From Enterococcus lactis (lineage in GTDB: Bacteria; Bacillota; Bacilli; Lactobacillales; Enterococcaceae): a stretch of DNA of 64,000 bases. The stretch's first letter is position 1, and every line of letters starts with the position of its first letter. The stretch is taken from positions 124,001 through 188,000 of the forward strand of contig NZ_BNJW01000002.1 of NCBI RefSeq assembly GCF_015751045.1, in the 5' to 3' direction. Shown piece by piece: positions 53,057 to 62,833 of the stretch. The notes under the pieces were generated by a model that saw nothing but the letters and a program-made list of their open reading frames with translations, was not told the DNA's origin and did not search any database. The position numbers were made by a program, and so were the translations under genes.

Positions 53057-54556
53057 TCAGCGAACTTGATGAGGACTTTTTTGAACTGATGAATTTCTCA
53101 TAGACTCAGCATTTTTACGCGCTTGTTCTACTATATTTCCTAAGTTTGGATTTTGTTTATTAATCTCTCCTTTTCTACGCACAGCTGGCAATAAATTGTT
53201 CAACGCTTGAGACATTTCTTGTTCATTGCGAAGGTGTAACTTGACATTTGCAGTATCAGCAAGATCTTTGATCGTACTGATAACAGATGATACTTCGTTA
53301 GGGTAAAATTTTTTATAACTGTTTTTTAAAGCTTTTACAGCAAATCCTTCTTTATAGTTCAACCGTTTAAATGTTTTACTGCTTTTTATATAACTTGGTT
53401 TATCCTTGATTTCTTTTCTTTTTCCATATATTTGTTGCTCAAGATCATGCATTTGATGACAAATTTTTCCATAATCAATCAAATTGTTCTGATAATCTTT
53501 AATTAGCTTTACAGATTGATTATAAATCGACATTCCATTTTTATATTCGTTAGATTGAAAAGCTTTTTTAAATTCGTTTCTATACTCAGGATTTTCTAGA
53601 GCTACCCCTTCCTTCTGTATTTCTTTTTGTCCCTTAATCAGTTCTTTGTATATTGATTGCCAGTCTTCACAAACAAAGTTTGGTACGTCTTCATCAATAT
53701 CAGCTAATCGGACTAATTCGATCACACTTCCTAATGTACGATCTTCCTCCACGACCTCTTGGATCAGATAACTAAAAATGGCCATCAGCAAAGCCGTCTC
53801 TGCTTTTTCCCAGAATCCATCTCCACCTTTTTTATCCGGATCAGTTGTATTCTTGATCAAGTTGTTAATGATCTTTAAGATATCATCTTCATTTCTGAGA
53901 TATTTGAAAGGATTATAGTAGTCGGTTGCTTTCCGGTTGATCAAATCAAAAATCTTGATCTTATACCCCGCTTCTTCAAACATTTTTCCTGTCTCCATCA
54001 ACAACAATCCTTTGGAGTCACTGACAACATAGGAAGAATGCATCTGCATCAGATTAGGTTTTACAAAGAACCGCGTTTTACCACTTCCGGCTCCTCCTAC
54101 CACGACGATATTTTTATTACGGTTGAAGTTGTCTCTTTTTGTGATCTTCATTCGACCAGATAAAGACAGACTTTCTGTTTTCGTCAATAAGATATTGAAG
54201 TCTTTCTTTTTATCGATAAATGGTCTGATATCTCCAGGCTTCCCCCATCGCGCGCTTCCATATTCTTCGTTTGGTCTGGTATTTTTACTATCAAATGTCT
54301 TATATAAAACGAGCAATATATAAGCAATCCCAAACACAAAGCCTGACAGTAATGACATTTGTGCGAATTCGATATGGATGGCGAATTCCGCTATTTCTGC
54401 AAAGCTCTGATTGATTGCTTCCATGATCCTATCTGCTAGCTCCAATGAAGCAAATCCTTCACTTAAGAACAGAAAGACGATCCGATTTCCAAAATAAAAA
54501 AGTATGCTAAAGACCAATAGATGGAGGCTAAAAATTATAAAGCGTGAATTTTTCAC
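53057..54556 (-). CDS. VirD4/TraG coupling-protein-like protein lacking the C-terminal motor half
   Basis: This 499-residue protein has two N-terminal membrane segments (~5-30 and ~66-88), then EEYGSARWGKPGDIRPFID, the Walker A motif VVGGAGSGKTRFFVKPNLMQ near 152-171, and YNPFKYLRNEDDILKIINNL, all typical of Gram-positive TraG/VirD4 proteins. Similarity ends near residue 295. The region with Walker B (LDEFANIG in relatives) is missing and is replaced by a charged helical part with a tail SSVQKSPHQVR. GAAAAGGAGAG precedes the ATG. No relaxase or other transfer gene is present. It could be a repurposed remnant working with the two genes upstream in the same operon. Confidence 0.75.
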   Translation of the reverse strand: MKNSRFIIFSLHLLVFSILFYFGNRIVFLFLSEGFASLELADRIMEAINQSFAEIAEFAIHIEFAQMSLLSGFVFGIAYILLVLYKTFDSKNTRPNEEYGSARWGKPGDIRPFIDKKKDFNILLTKTESLSLSGRMKITKRDNFNRNKNIVVVGGAGSGKTRFFVKPNLMQMHSSYVVSDSKGLLLMETGKMFEEAGYKIKIFDLINRKATDYYNPFKYLRNEDDILKIINNLIKNTTDPDKKGGDGFWEKAETALLMAIFSYLIQEVVEEDRTLGSVIELVRLADIDEDVPNFVCEDWQSIYKELIKGQKEIQKEGVALENPEYRNEFKKAFQSNEYKNGMSIYNQSVKLIKDYQNNLIDYGKICHQMHDLEQQIYGKRKEIKDKPSYIKSSKTFKRLNYKEGFAVKALKNSYKKFYPNEVSSVISTIKDLADTANVKLHLRNEQEMSQALNNLLPAVRRKGEINKQNPNLGNIVEQARKNAESMRNSSVQKSPHQVR

Positions 54557-54590
54557 ATGACTCTCCTTTTCATTTTTTCTTCTGTTTCAT

Positions 54591-57245
54591 TTAATGGACT
54601 ATCTGCTCCTTTTTTGGAGTTGGTTGACTGTTGCTTCTGGTACGTGCTGGGCTGTTTCTATTGCTATCATCTTTTCCGTTTTGATTACCTGCCCTAACAA
54701 CTGCATCTTGTTTTAAATCTTGAAATTGACGTGACCCTGTTACTGGTGAAACTTGAGAAGACACATTTCGATTATTTTCTGTCAATTTTTGATTTATAGG
54801 AATTACTTTGTTAGGTTCTTTTACTTGTTGGTTATCTTTTGAGTATGCAAACAAGTTGGAGTCTATGGATCCAAGAGAACTTTGAGAACTTTGAGAACTT
54901 ATTGAGCTTCTTTTGGCACCTAAAGCATCCTGAGAAACTACTAGGCTTGTTCGAGAAATATCTGACGAGATGCCTTGTTCTTTTGCTTCTTTCATTTTTG
55001 AATCTTTAGTTACTTCTTGTACCTCTTTCACTTTCTCTTCTTTTTGATTCGAGAGGTCAAATGTACGAAGTGCTTTTTCTAATTTTTGATCAAAGTTTTT
55101 CTCTTCTCTTTTATTCAAATGATTTTCTACTTTTTTCAATCCAAATTTGTCGATCAGTTGCGCCCCGATACCCACAGAAGTCCCCATCAACGCTACAGTT
55201 CCAAGGGTAAATATACCGGCCCCAACTAGTCCTGGTGCGATGATTGGCATGAGGAATACAGAAGCTACTGCAATCAACGTACTTCCGCCTACTATGATCG
55301 CTAGTGTCTTCCAATTGTTCTTCAAGAAATCTTTCGTTTTGGCTTTCCAATCTTTTTTCGTGGAAGGTTCTAGACTTGGTTCTGCCGTTTTTTCTCCTTT
55401 AAGCGTTTCTTTGCCTTTTTCATTTGTCGTTATATCTGTTTTCTTTGCTTCTTTTTCTGTTTCTTTGACTGCTTCTTTTGTTACTTCTTTTGTTACTTCT
55501 GGCTGCTCTTTTTCTTTTGTCAGTCCTTTATTTAGTTCTTCTTTATCTTTCTGAGCTTCGCGTCGATTGGCTATTTTTTTCCTCGCATAATTGATCAATT
55601 TAGGGACATAATAACTGGCACAAAAGAAAGAAAAAGCAGTAATCGCAACTGGTGCCGCATAGAGACTAACCGTCAGAGCTGGTAAAATCATCACTGCCCA
55701 ACTCACAAATAAAGGGTATGCCGCCAAAGGCCATAGATGCAACGCTCGGCGGAGCCAACGCATTTTTTTAGAATGTGGGAATAGTTCTTTTTTTAAATCT
55801 TTGATATCCATGCTTTTGATCTTTTCGATATCTGTTTTGATCTTGTCAGTATCTGCTTTGATATTTTCAACAGTAGCGGATTGCCCCTTTGGCAGTTGGA
55901 TCATTTCGGGCTTCCACGTTTTAGGATCATCTAACTGGGGCTTCAGTTTTGCGAGTTCGGCTTCATTTTCTTGGATCTTCTTATCTATCGCATTTAATTC
56001 TGGTAAATGTTTTGCTTTTTTAGGAATGATACCAAGTATTTCTCTTTGTTTTTCAATCGTCACTTGGAGCAGTTCTTGTCTAGCTTTTAAGTTTTCGCCG
56101 ATTGCTGTATGTAAAGCATCTTTAGTTGATTTATCCGGCTCCTCTTTCTTGTCTCTTTCAGGTGTATCTTGCGTCTTTTTACCACTATCTGGTACGTCTG
56201 TCCGAGACTCTCCAGGATCGCTAGCAGCTCTTGGACGAGGTCCATTTTCCCGTTTTTGGCTAGGTTGCTCTTGAATGATAACGTTCGGCTCAATAGGATG
56301 AGGTGCTTTCTCTGACTTTTGTGTTTCTTGTCTCTGCCATAATGGATCACGTGGCATAGGTGGTGGCACTGGAATACTCGGCTGCACCTTTTCACTATCA
56401 GCTTGATGCAAAGGTACACTTTCTTTGACTATTTGGCTAGGCTGCTCTTTGGGGATATCTTCCTTTTTTGACAGATTTTTGGAGAATTCTACTTGTGCAA
56501 TAGGAACAGTTCGTGAAGTTGCAACATCAATGGTTTTGATTTGTGATTCAATTACTGTTTTTTCTTTTTCTAGTTTTTCGAGCTGTACAATTACCACATC
56601 GTTATTCATTTCCCAACTTTTTCGCCGTTCTTCTTTAGGTGTTGGGGGTAGCATAGGTTTAAGTTCTTTAATTTTCTGTTCTATTACCTCTAAATTTTGA
56701 GATAAATGGTTTTTTAGTTTCCTCGATTCCTCTCTTAGTATGTTTACTCTTTTTTCAGCTGCTAGGATAGAATCATTTATGTTGCCGATCAGACGATTGT
56801 TTTCTGCCACATTTATTCGAGACAAAATCAGCTTCTCATTTTGATAGGTTTCAGTGTTAAACGTTTGATCGGATGTATAAACAACCGTGCCTTTTTCTTG
56901 CTTGATCTTCTCTTGATGGCCAGTGACTTTTTCAAGCTTCTCCTCGAATGTTTTTCTTTCCTGCTCCAACTCAACGAATGGCTTTTCATTTATCTTATTG
57001 ATGATGCTTTGAAGTTTCTTTTCCTCTGAAAGATAACCATATAACTTTTTTTCTTCCGTTAGAGTTTCGATCTTTTTGTTAATTGCCATTGAAAGGGATT
57101 CGTTCAACCCATTGATATCAATATCGATCTTAGTGGCCTTACTTCGTTGTTCTTTGTCGACAATAGACAGGTCTTTTGTAAATCTTTCGTCTTTTAGGTC
57201 ATATTCCAGAAGTTCAAATAACTTTTGATTGATTGGTGTAAGCAT
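54591..57245 (-). CDS. large coiled-coil membrane protein of unknown function (884 residues)
   Basis: I do not recognise this gene. Residues 1-260 are mostly coiled coil. A Pro-rich disordered part follows (~260-385, including SIPVPPPMPRDPLW), then another coiled coil (~385-490), a first membrane hairpin near 505-560, a long Lys/Glu linker, a second hydrophobic block near 645-700 (GGSTLIAVASVFLMPIIAPG), and a Ser/Asn-rich C-terminus (SSISSQSSQSSLGSIDSN and then NSPARTRSNSQPTPKK). There is no signal peptide. GAGAGGAAG precedes the ATG. It lies between the small membrane protein gene and the coupling-protein-like gene, in one operon. Confidence 0.75.
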   Translation of the reverse strand: MLTPINQKLFELLEYDLKDERFTKDLSIVDKEQRSKATKIDIDINGLNESLSMAINKKIETLTEEKKLYGYLSEEKKLQSIINKINEKPFVELEQERKTFEEKLEKVTGHQEKIKQEKGTVVYTSDQTFNTETYQNEKLILSRINVAENNRLIGNINDSILAAEKRVNILREESRKLKNHLSQNLEVIEQKIKELKPMLPPTPKEERRKSWEMNNDVVIVQLEKLEKEKTVIESQIKTIDVATSRTVPIAQVEFSKNLSKKEDIPKEQPSQIVKESVPLHQADSEKVQPSIPVPPPMPRDPLWQRQETQKSEKAPHPIEPNVIIQEQPSQKRENGPRPRAASDPGESRTDVPDSGKKTQDTPERDKKEEPDKSTKDALHTAIGENLKARQELLQVTIEKQREILGIIPKKAKHLPELNAIDKKIQENEAELAKLKPQLDDPKTWKPEMIQLPKGQSATVENIKADTDKIKTDIEKIKSMDIKDLKKELFPHSKKMRWLRRALHLWPLAAYPLFVSWAVMILPALTVSLYAAPVAITAFSFFCASYYVPKLINYARKKIANRREAQKDKEELNKGLTKEKEQPEVTKEVTKEAVKETEKEAKKTDITTNEKGKETLKGEKTAEPSLEPSTKKDWKAKTKDFLKNNWKTLAIIVGGSTLIAVASVFLMPIIAPGLVGAGIFTLGTVALMGTSVGIGAQLIDKFGLKKVENHLNKREEKNFDQKLEKALRTFDLSNQKEEKVKEVQEVTKDSKMKEAKEQGISSDISRTSLVVSQDALGAKRSSISSQSSQSSLGSIDSNLFAYSKDNQQVKEPNKVIPINQKLTENNRNVSSQVSPVTGSRQFQDLKQDAVVRAGNQNGKDDSNRNSPARTRSNSQPTPKKEQIVH

Positions 57246-57273
57246 CTTTTTTACTTCCTCTCAGATTTTTACT

Positions 57274-57603
57274 CTATATACTGTTGTGGTTAACGACAAA
57301 TTGCTTGTTCTTGGGTAAAATCGGTTCGTTTTTTAACTTATTTGTCTTGTCTGCATCCTTGGAAGCATCTGATATCCGATTGGCAATAGTCCCATATTGT
57401 CTATTGCTTTCCCTTGATGATGTAGATGAAATATTTGAAAGATTACTCTCTCTTTTGTTGGCTTTGCATTCTTTGTAACACTTGTATCCTGCGACTGGTA
57501 ATAAAACAAGGGTTCTTGCCACGTAATACAATGCTTTGATCATTGAGGCCAATATTCTGAACGTAAAGGATAAAATACAAAATAAACCGATTAACTCTTT
57601 CAT
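57274..57603 (-). CDS. small membrane protein of the coupling-protein-like operon (109 residues)
   Basis: I do not recognise this gene. Two adjacent hydrophobic stretches (LIGLFCILSFTFRILASMI and VARTLVLLPVAGYKCY) are followed by a polar, Ser/Asn-rich cytoplasmic tail of ~60 residues with SNLSNISSTSSRESNRQYG. The start has GGAAGAAC upstream. It is the first gene of a three-gene operon; the next gene begins 28 bases later. Confidence 0.65.
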   Translation of the reverse strand: MKELIGLFCILSFTFRILASMIKALYYVARTLVLLPVAGYKCYKECKANKRESNLSNISSTSSRESNRQYGTIANRISDASKDADKTNKLKNEPILPKNKQFVVNHNSI

Positions 57604-57701
57604 TTTCGTTCTTCCAGTGTTTTTGTTTTTATCTTAACGCTGAAAATTGTCTATACCACACCTACTTTTTCCGAAATAATAATTTATTGGCAACTCTTTT
57701 C

Positions 57702-59127
57702 TCAAGTAGAATGAAGAAACGTTTCCAAATTATGCCAGAAAGCATCCGTCGGTACTTTAGAAATTTTCAGAATGGCAGAAGATATACGATTCAAATTCAA
57801 ATTCACATCGGTCAATACTAGGTCATATTGGTTGATCAGTGTATAGTCTAAAGAAAAAACATCTTTTTCATAAATATCGACTTTCTTAAAAGAAGGGTAC
57901 TTATTCAAAATCAAGTTCTTATATAAAATAGGAAGTCCCATTTCTTGTGAACTTAATAACAAAATAGACCGTTCTTTTAGTTTTGGCTCCACTCGATGCA
58001 ATAATTCATTCGAAGAGACAATCAGCTCCAACAGTAATTCTTTTAACAAAAGTTCATTTTTCCGTACAGAGGATAAGTTAGAGATGATCAATGCACTTTG
58101 ATAAGCTTCCCATATCTGGACTTTTTTCTTCAGGATTTTCTTATAAAAGATATCTGCATAGCTGACTTTGAAAAAAGTCAATTCTTTATAAAAGGTAATA
58201 AAACTGGTGAAATGCAAAACCTTTTCAGTTGTGACCGTTTCATTGATATTGGAAAGATAATAGAAATGTTTAAGAAACAGTTCTACTCTTCTGAGCATAT
58301 ACTCATCTGTTTCAGCTGGATTGGTAAAAAGCAGACTGAGATATGGGCTCAAAATATTTTCTATATTTTCTCTACTGATCACAAATTTATAATTTTGATT
58401 GATAAGCGTGCAGAAGACGGTATCGCTCTTGATCGTTTCCATAATTGAGTCAACGACAGCTGGCCGATCTGCCAGTTCCTCTTTGGGAATCAGATGGTCG
58501 TTCCCGATTCGAATGATCGAAGTAAAAATATAATAGACTGTATAAATGATTTTAGAAGAGCTAGCATCCCGTCCTTGCTTGATCAAACAACGTTTCAACA
58601 TTTTATAAATCATTTCAAAATAAGGAAGATCTTTTTCTTTACAGATTTCTTTGAACATACTTGAGAAAAATTTACGAATATATATTTCATCACCGATGAT
58701 TTGTAGTCTGGTGGTTAAGATGATTTGTATATCTAATCTTTCTTTTGAAAAGTACGTATTTATTTTGGTAATGATTCTCCTGACACTTGTCTTACTCAAA
58801 AAATAATTTAGCTGAAATCTCAGTTAAAGACGGTTCTGAAATCAGAATGTATTTTAAGACTTCTATATAGATAGAATTATTTAGGATCTTGATAAAAATA
58901 TCATCTAAATTGAGGTTACTGGGTATTTTCAACGTTACTTCTTTATACTGATTGACCTCGATGTACGCAGGAAAACAAGAAGAATTAAAATTATCAATAT
59001 CTGCAATAATTGTTTTATCCGTCACTTTTAGCTCTTCCGCAAGGTCGTTGATCTCAGCCATATCCATGCTTAACAAGCAGATCAGCATGATTTGTCTCTC
59101 TAGTTGTTTTTCCAAAAATCCTACCAT
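57702..59127 (-). pseudogene. Mga-like regulator broken by a frameshift in a T6 run
   Basis: Two overlapping frames together make one ~475-residue Mga/AtxA-like regulator. The first (58792-59127, ATG after AAGGGGAAG) ends EISAKLFFE. The second (57702-58799) opens SKTSVRRIITKINTYFS. The intact paralogue at 59797 reads DQLFLSTASIRRII at this place. The coding strand has TTA, six T, then GAG TAA; with five T the frame would read LFLSKTSVRRI and be continuous. So one T was gained at 58798-58803. It may be a dead gene, a phase-variable switch, or a sequencing error. Confidence 0.8.
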
Positions 59128-59796
59128 TTTTTACTTCCCCTTTTCTCGTTTGCTATTAAATCTATCCTACAGTTATTTACGCTAGAATTTAGTATTATTT
59201 TTTTTCTATTTTGGAAAACCTGTTTCTTAAAAACTGTTTTTGTATGTTATAATTATTATTTTTGGATAAACAGTATAAATAACTATATCTAAGGGAGTAT
59301 GTATCAAAAAAATAAAAGAAAACGATCTTTTATTTTCGGAAACAAAAAATCGAATGAAGAGCAACTCCCTTGAAATATCATTTTCAACCCTCGAAGATAT
59401 AAATAAAAAAACAATTTTATATAAAATAATTAAAAGTATAGTTGGTTTAGTTTTCATTCAGTAGTTATATTTGCTATTTTAAATAACAATAATCTAAAGA
59501 ACATAAGCATGATATTTCTATCTAAGCTTTTTATTTATGTTTTATTTTTTTACTGTAAATATAGAGAGTACAATAATGATTTATAAATACATAATTAAAA
59601 ATAACAAAAATAAAAAACATCTAACTATTCATTCTATGGTTATTTAGTTATTTTAATTAACAAAAATATGAGGTTAAAGCATTCTGTTTTTGCTGTTTAT
59701 TCTGCCTGTTGCTTAAAATTGTTGAACAAACATACAAATGAATCAATTTTCTCTACAACGTGGGATAATGGTTAAGAACGACCGAAAAGAAAGGAA
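59128..59796. other. long AT-rich gap between the two divergent Mga-like genes
   Basis: This gap of about 670 bases is very AT-rich. I find no RNA gene, no repeat copy and no convincing coding frame; a 76-codon minus-strand frame at 59227-59457 is hydrophobic but lacks a ribosome binding site. It must contain the promoters of both regulator genes and is a likely site for binding by Mga-like proteins, which prefer AT-rich curved DNA. Confidence 0.5.
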
Positions 59797-61260
59797 GTGA
59801 AGGAGCGTTTTATCTATTATTTCTTAAAAAACGCAGATGGAAATATGACAGAAGATATAACTATGCTTGAAAAATTATCAGAAAGACAGTTAAGATTAGC
59901 CATGCTTTTGAGTATGGATTCATTTTATTTAGAAGACTTAGAGAAGAAAATTGCTGTAACAAAAAAAACACTCTTATCTGATATTGCCGCATTTAATTTT
60001 GTTCATTCTCCGGCATCTATTCATATCGACGAGCAACAGAAAGTTTCTTTGAGATTACCTTGTGAATATAATTTAGAAAGCATCACGAGTACTATCTTAA
60101 AACATTCAAGCCATATACAAGTGTTGAAAATCATTTTGATGCAAGAACCTTGTATTGCTAAACTAGCAGATCAGTTATTTCTAAGTACAGCAAGTATTCG
60201 CAGAATCATTATGTTTCTGAATGAATCCTTTCAAAAGCGAGGATTTCTTTTTAGAATCCACACTACTCCATATGTACATATTCAAGGTGAGGAGAGACAA
60301 ATACGTTTTTTTTACTGCAGTTTATTTGAGGAGATCTATACACCGGATCAACTTCCTCATTCCCAAATATTGTCTGCAGCTATCAAACGATACATGAAAC
60401 TTTATCCTCCATTAAACAAACTATCTGGCCACAAACAGCTGTTTTTGATTTCTATTATCCGGATCGGAAAGAAACATAAATTATCCGATCAGTTGAAAAG
60501 CCAACCTCTCGAAATGGATATTGATTTATTTTTTGAGCGAACGAAAAATAACATTACATTTTGCTCCGTTATGGAGAAAAATTATCATTTCTATTTAACT
60601 AAAGAAACAGCTAGTGAACTTTTGCGTCCAATCAGCCATTTTGCTTCTGTAAAGGCGCCAGCTCATGAAATCAAAAAATTAAGAAACTTGTCACAAAATT
60701 TCTATCGTTCTTTATCTACTGATACGATGTTATCTGATCAGCAATTAAATTACTTGTATCATTTGATTTCTTTCAAGAAGAAGTTTTTACCTTTTCTAAC
60801 CAATTCCTTTAAACAATTCTTTGTGATCGTCTTGAAATCGGAACCACTCATTCTTTCTTTTTATGAACAAGCATTGGTGGAAGAAAATTATTCGTTTATT
60901 CTAACCAATCGTCTATTATATGAAGAATTGCTGGAAGAACTGGTTTTGCTGTCTCCAGCTCTTATTGATCGAATCATTCCAAAAAAAAAGACATATACAG
61001 TCATGATCCTTTCTTCTCAAGAACCGAAAGTTCGTTTCTTATATAAGGAATTGTTAACTAAAAAATTTCCTGAGATAAAAGAAATAAAAGAATATCAGGA
61101 TAGCTTTTTTGATTTGAACTATCGGTTGATCAATCAATATGATTTGGTTTTGACTGACTTTCCTTTAGATAGGAACCAGCTGAATACGAAGATGATCAAA
61201 ATATCCAACTTCCCTACTTATTCGTTTTGGGAAAATATCGAAGCAATCTTACATAAATAG
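59797..61260 (+). CDS. Mga/AtxA-like transcriptional regulator
   Basis: This protein of up to 487 residues has a helix-turn-helix region near residues 30-75 (LEDLEKKIAVTKKTLLSDIA), a second near 125-150 (LADQLFLSTASIRRIIMFL), a long helical PRD-like middle, and a C-terminal EIIB-like domain with YTVMILSSQEPKVRFLY. It is paralogous over its full length to the frameshifted gene at 57702-59127; both end YDLVLTD and then SFWEN/AFWHN. The start is uncertain: GTG at 59797, or ATG at 59848 or 59866. It is followed by its own terminator. Its position suggests control of the neighbouring coupling-protein-like operon. Confidence 0.78.
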   Translation: MKERFIYYFLKNADGNMTEDITMLEKLSERQLRLAMLLSMDSFYLEDLEKKIAVTKKTLLSDIAAFNFVHSPASIHIDEQQKVSLRLPCEYNLESITSTILKHSSHIQVLKIILMQEPCIAKLADQLFLSTASIRRIIMFLNESFQKRGFLFRIHTTPYVHIQGEERQIRFFYCSLFEEIYTPDQLPHSQILSAAIKRYMKLYPPLNKLSGHKQLFLISIIRIGKKHKLSDQLKSQPLEMDIDLFFERTKNNITFCSVMEKNYHFYLTKETASELLRPISHFASVKAPAHEIKKLRNLSQNFYRSLSTDTMLSDQQLNYLYHLISFKKKFLPFLTNSFKQFFVIVLKSEPLILSFYEQALVEENYSFILTNRLLYEELLEELVLLSPALIDRIIPKKKTYTVMILSSQEPKVRFLYKELLTKKFPEIKEIKEYQDSFFDLNYRLINQYDLVLTDFPLDRNQLNTKMIKISNFPTYSFWENIEAILHK

Positions 61261-61270
61261 TTAAAAAACA

Positions 61271-61306
61271 AAAAACCAGAAAATCAGTATACTGATTTTC
61301 TGGTTT
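61271..61306. terminator. bidirectional terminator between the Mga-like gene and gor
   Basis: AAAACCAGAAAATCAG pairs with CTGATTTTCTGGTTTT, a 16-bp perfect stem around TATA, with A and T runs on the two sides. It can end both converging genes. Confidence 0.92.
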
Positions 61307-61353
61307 TACATTGGTTTATTCAATAAAAAGCTGCTGGAACTGCTAGTATTAAA

Positions 61354-62700
61354 TTATCGCATCGTTACGAATTCTTCCGCCCCTGTTGGATGGATGGCTA
61401 CTGTATTATCAAAGTCTTCTTTTGTTGCGCCCATCTTGATAGCCACAGCAAAACCTTGTAGCATTTCATCGACACCTACACCAATAGCATGCAAGCCGAC
61501 AATTTTTTCTTCTTTTCCGACGCAAATCAATTTCATTTCGCATTTTTGGCGATAATCACTCAAAGCAAAGTACATTGGAGTAAAGCGTGAGCGATAAACT
61601 TTCAATTCATTTTCGCCGTATTTTTCCAATGCTTCTTCTTCTGTCAATCCAATCGTTGCAATTGGTGGATGCGTAAAGACAACTGTCGGAACAAGATTAT
61701 AGTCCAGATAAGAATCTTTCTTCCCATTAAACAAACGTTCCGACAAACGTCGGCCAGCTGCGATTGCAACAGGAGTCAAGTCTAATTTACCGATTACATC
61801 ACCAACCGCAAAAATATGTTCATCCGTTGTGTTTTGGTATTTATCTACTTTAATAAATCCTTTTTCGTCCAATTCGACATTTGTATTTTCCAGACCTAAA
61901 TTTTCAGTATTCGGTACACGCCCGCCTGCAAAAAGGACACAATCGCCAGTTAAGGTTTCGCCATTTTCAAATAACACCGTGTATTCGTCATTGTTTTTAG
62001 TGATTTCTTTAGCAATATGATGTGCGTAAGTCTTGATCCCAGCTTCTTGGTACATTTGGATCAGATTGTCCGAAAGCATGTTATCAAACGTTCTAAGTGG
62101 ACGTTCTTTTCGGTATGCCCACATGACTTCACTACCTAAACCACGAAATACACCTGAAAGTTCAGCTGCGATGTATCCAGCTCCTAAAACGATTGCTCTC
62201 TTAGGTAATTCCCTTAATTCAAAAAATCCATTTGAATCAATGGCGTACTCGCCACCAGGAATGCTCATCTTGCTTGCACGGCCTCCAGTCGCAATCAAGA
62301 TTTTAGGCGCATGATAAGTTTCACCGTTTACTTCGATCGTTTGACTATCGATAAAAGTAGCGTATCCTTTTATAGCCTCGACATGATTGCTATCTAATCC
62401 TCTTTGGTAAGCACCGTGTAGAAAATCAATATATTTTTCTCTTCTTTCTACTAGACCAACGAAATCGACACTTTTTAAATCTGCTTGGATGCCGTAACTT
62501 GGAGCATCACGTTCAATTGTTTCCAAAATCGTACTTGCTTGCCACATGACTTTTTTAGGTACACAACCGACATTGACACAGGTTCCGCCTAATTCATTTG
62601 CTTCAATCAGCAAAACTTTTGCGCCATGCATCCCTGCTCTGTTTGCTGAAGCAATACCGCCAGAGCCGCCACCAATTACGATGTAATCATATATTTGCAT
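61354..62700 (-). CDS. gor: glutathione reductase (NADPH)
   Basis: This 448-residue pyridine nucleotide-disulfide oxidoreductase has the FAD motif [17 protein letters not shown] at ~8-24, the redox disulfide [13 protein letters not shown] near 42, an NADPH fold with [18 protein letters not shown] near 170, [16 protein letters not shown] near 295, and the C-terminal HPTGAEEF with the catalytic His. It keeps glutathione reduced. I use the ATG at 62700 with AGGAGG 6 bases upstream. Confidence 0.92.
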   Translation of the reverse strand: MQIYDYIVIGGGSGGIASANRAGMHGAKVLLIEANELGGTCVNVGCVPKKVMWQASTILETIERDAPSYGIQADLKSVDFVGLVERREKYIDFLHGAYQRGLDSNHVEAIKGYATFIDSQTIEVNGETYHAPKILIATGGRASKMSIPGGEYAIDSNGFFELRELPKRAIVLGAGYIAAELSGVFRGLGSEVMWAYRKERPLRTFDNMLSDNLIQMYQEAGIKTYAHHIAKEITKNNDEYTVLFENGETLTGDCVLFAGGRVPNTENLGLENTNVELDEKGFIKVDKYQNTTDEHIFAVGDVIGKLDLTPVAIAAGRRLSERLFNGKKDSYLDYNLVPTVVFTHPPIATIGLTEEEALEKYGENELKVYRSRFTPMYFALSDYRQKCEMKLICVGKEEKIVGLHAIGVGVDEMLQGFAVAIKMGATKEDFDNTVAIHPTGAEEFVTMR

Positions 62701-62833
62701 TTTGTTCCTCCTTATTGAAGAGATCAATCAAAACCTTTATTTAACGATCCTTTTTCTACAGAAAACAAGTGTAACACTTTTCTTGGATTTTGTATGCGAA
62801 GATGCTTGAAACAGGACTGTATCAGCTTTTTCT

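Noticed and set aside
59227-59457. Hydrophobic 76-codon minus-strand frame between the Mga-like genes
   Set aside because: It has no ribosome binding site and lies in very AT-rich DNA, where hydrophobic frames arise by chance.
53057-61260. Integrative conjugative element
   Set aside because: Only half a coupling protein is present; no relaxase, VirB4, integrase or attachment-site duplication was found, so a transfer-competent element is not supported.
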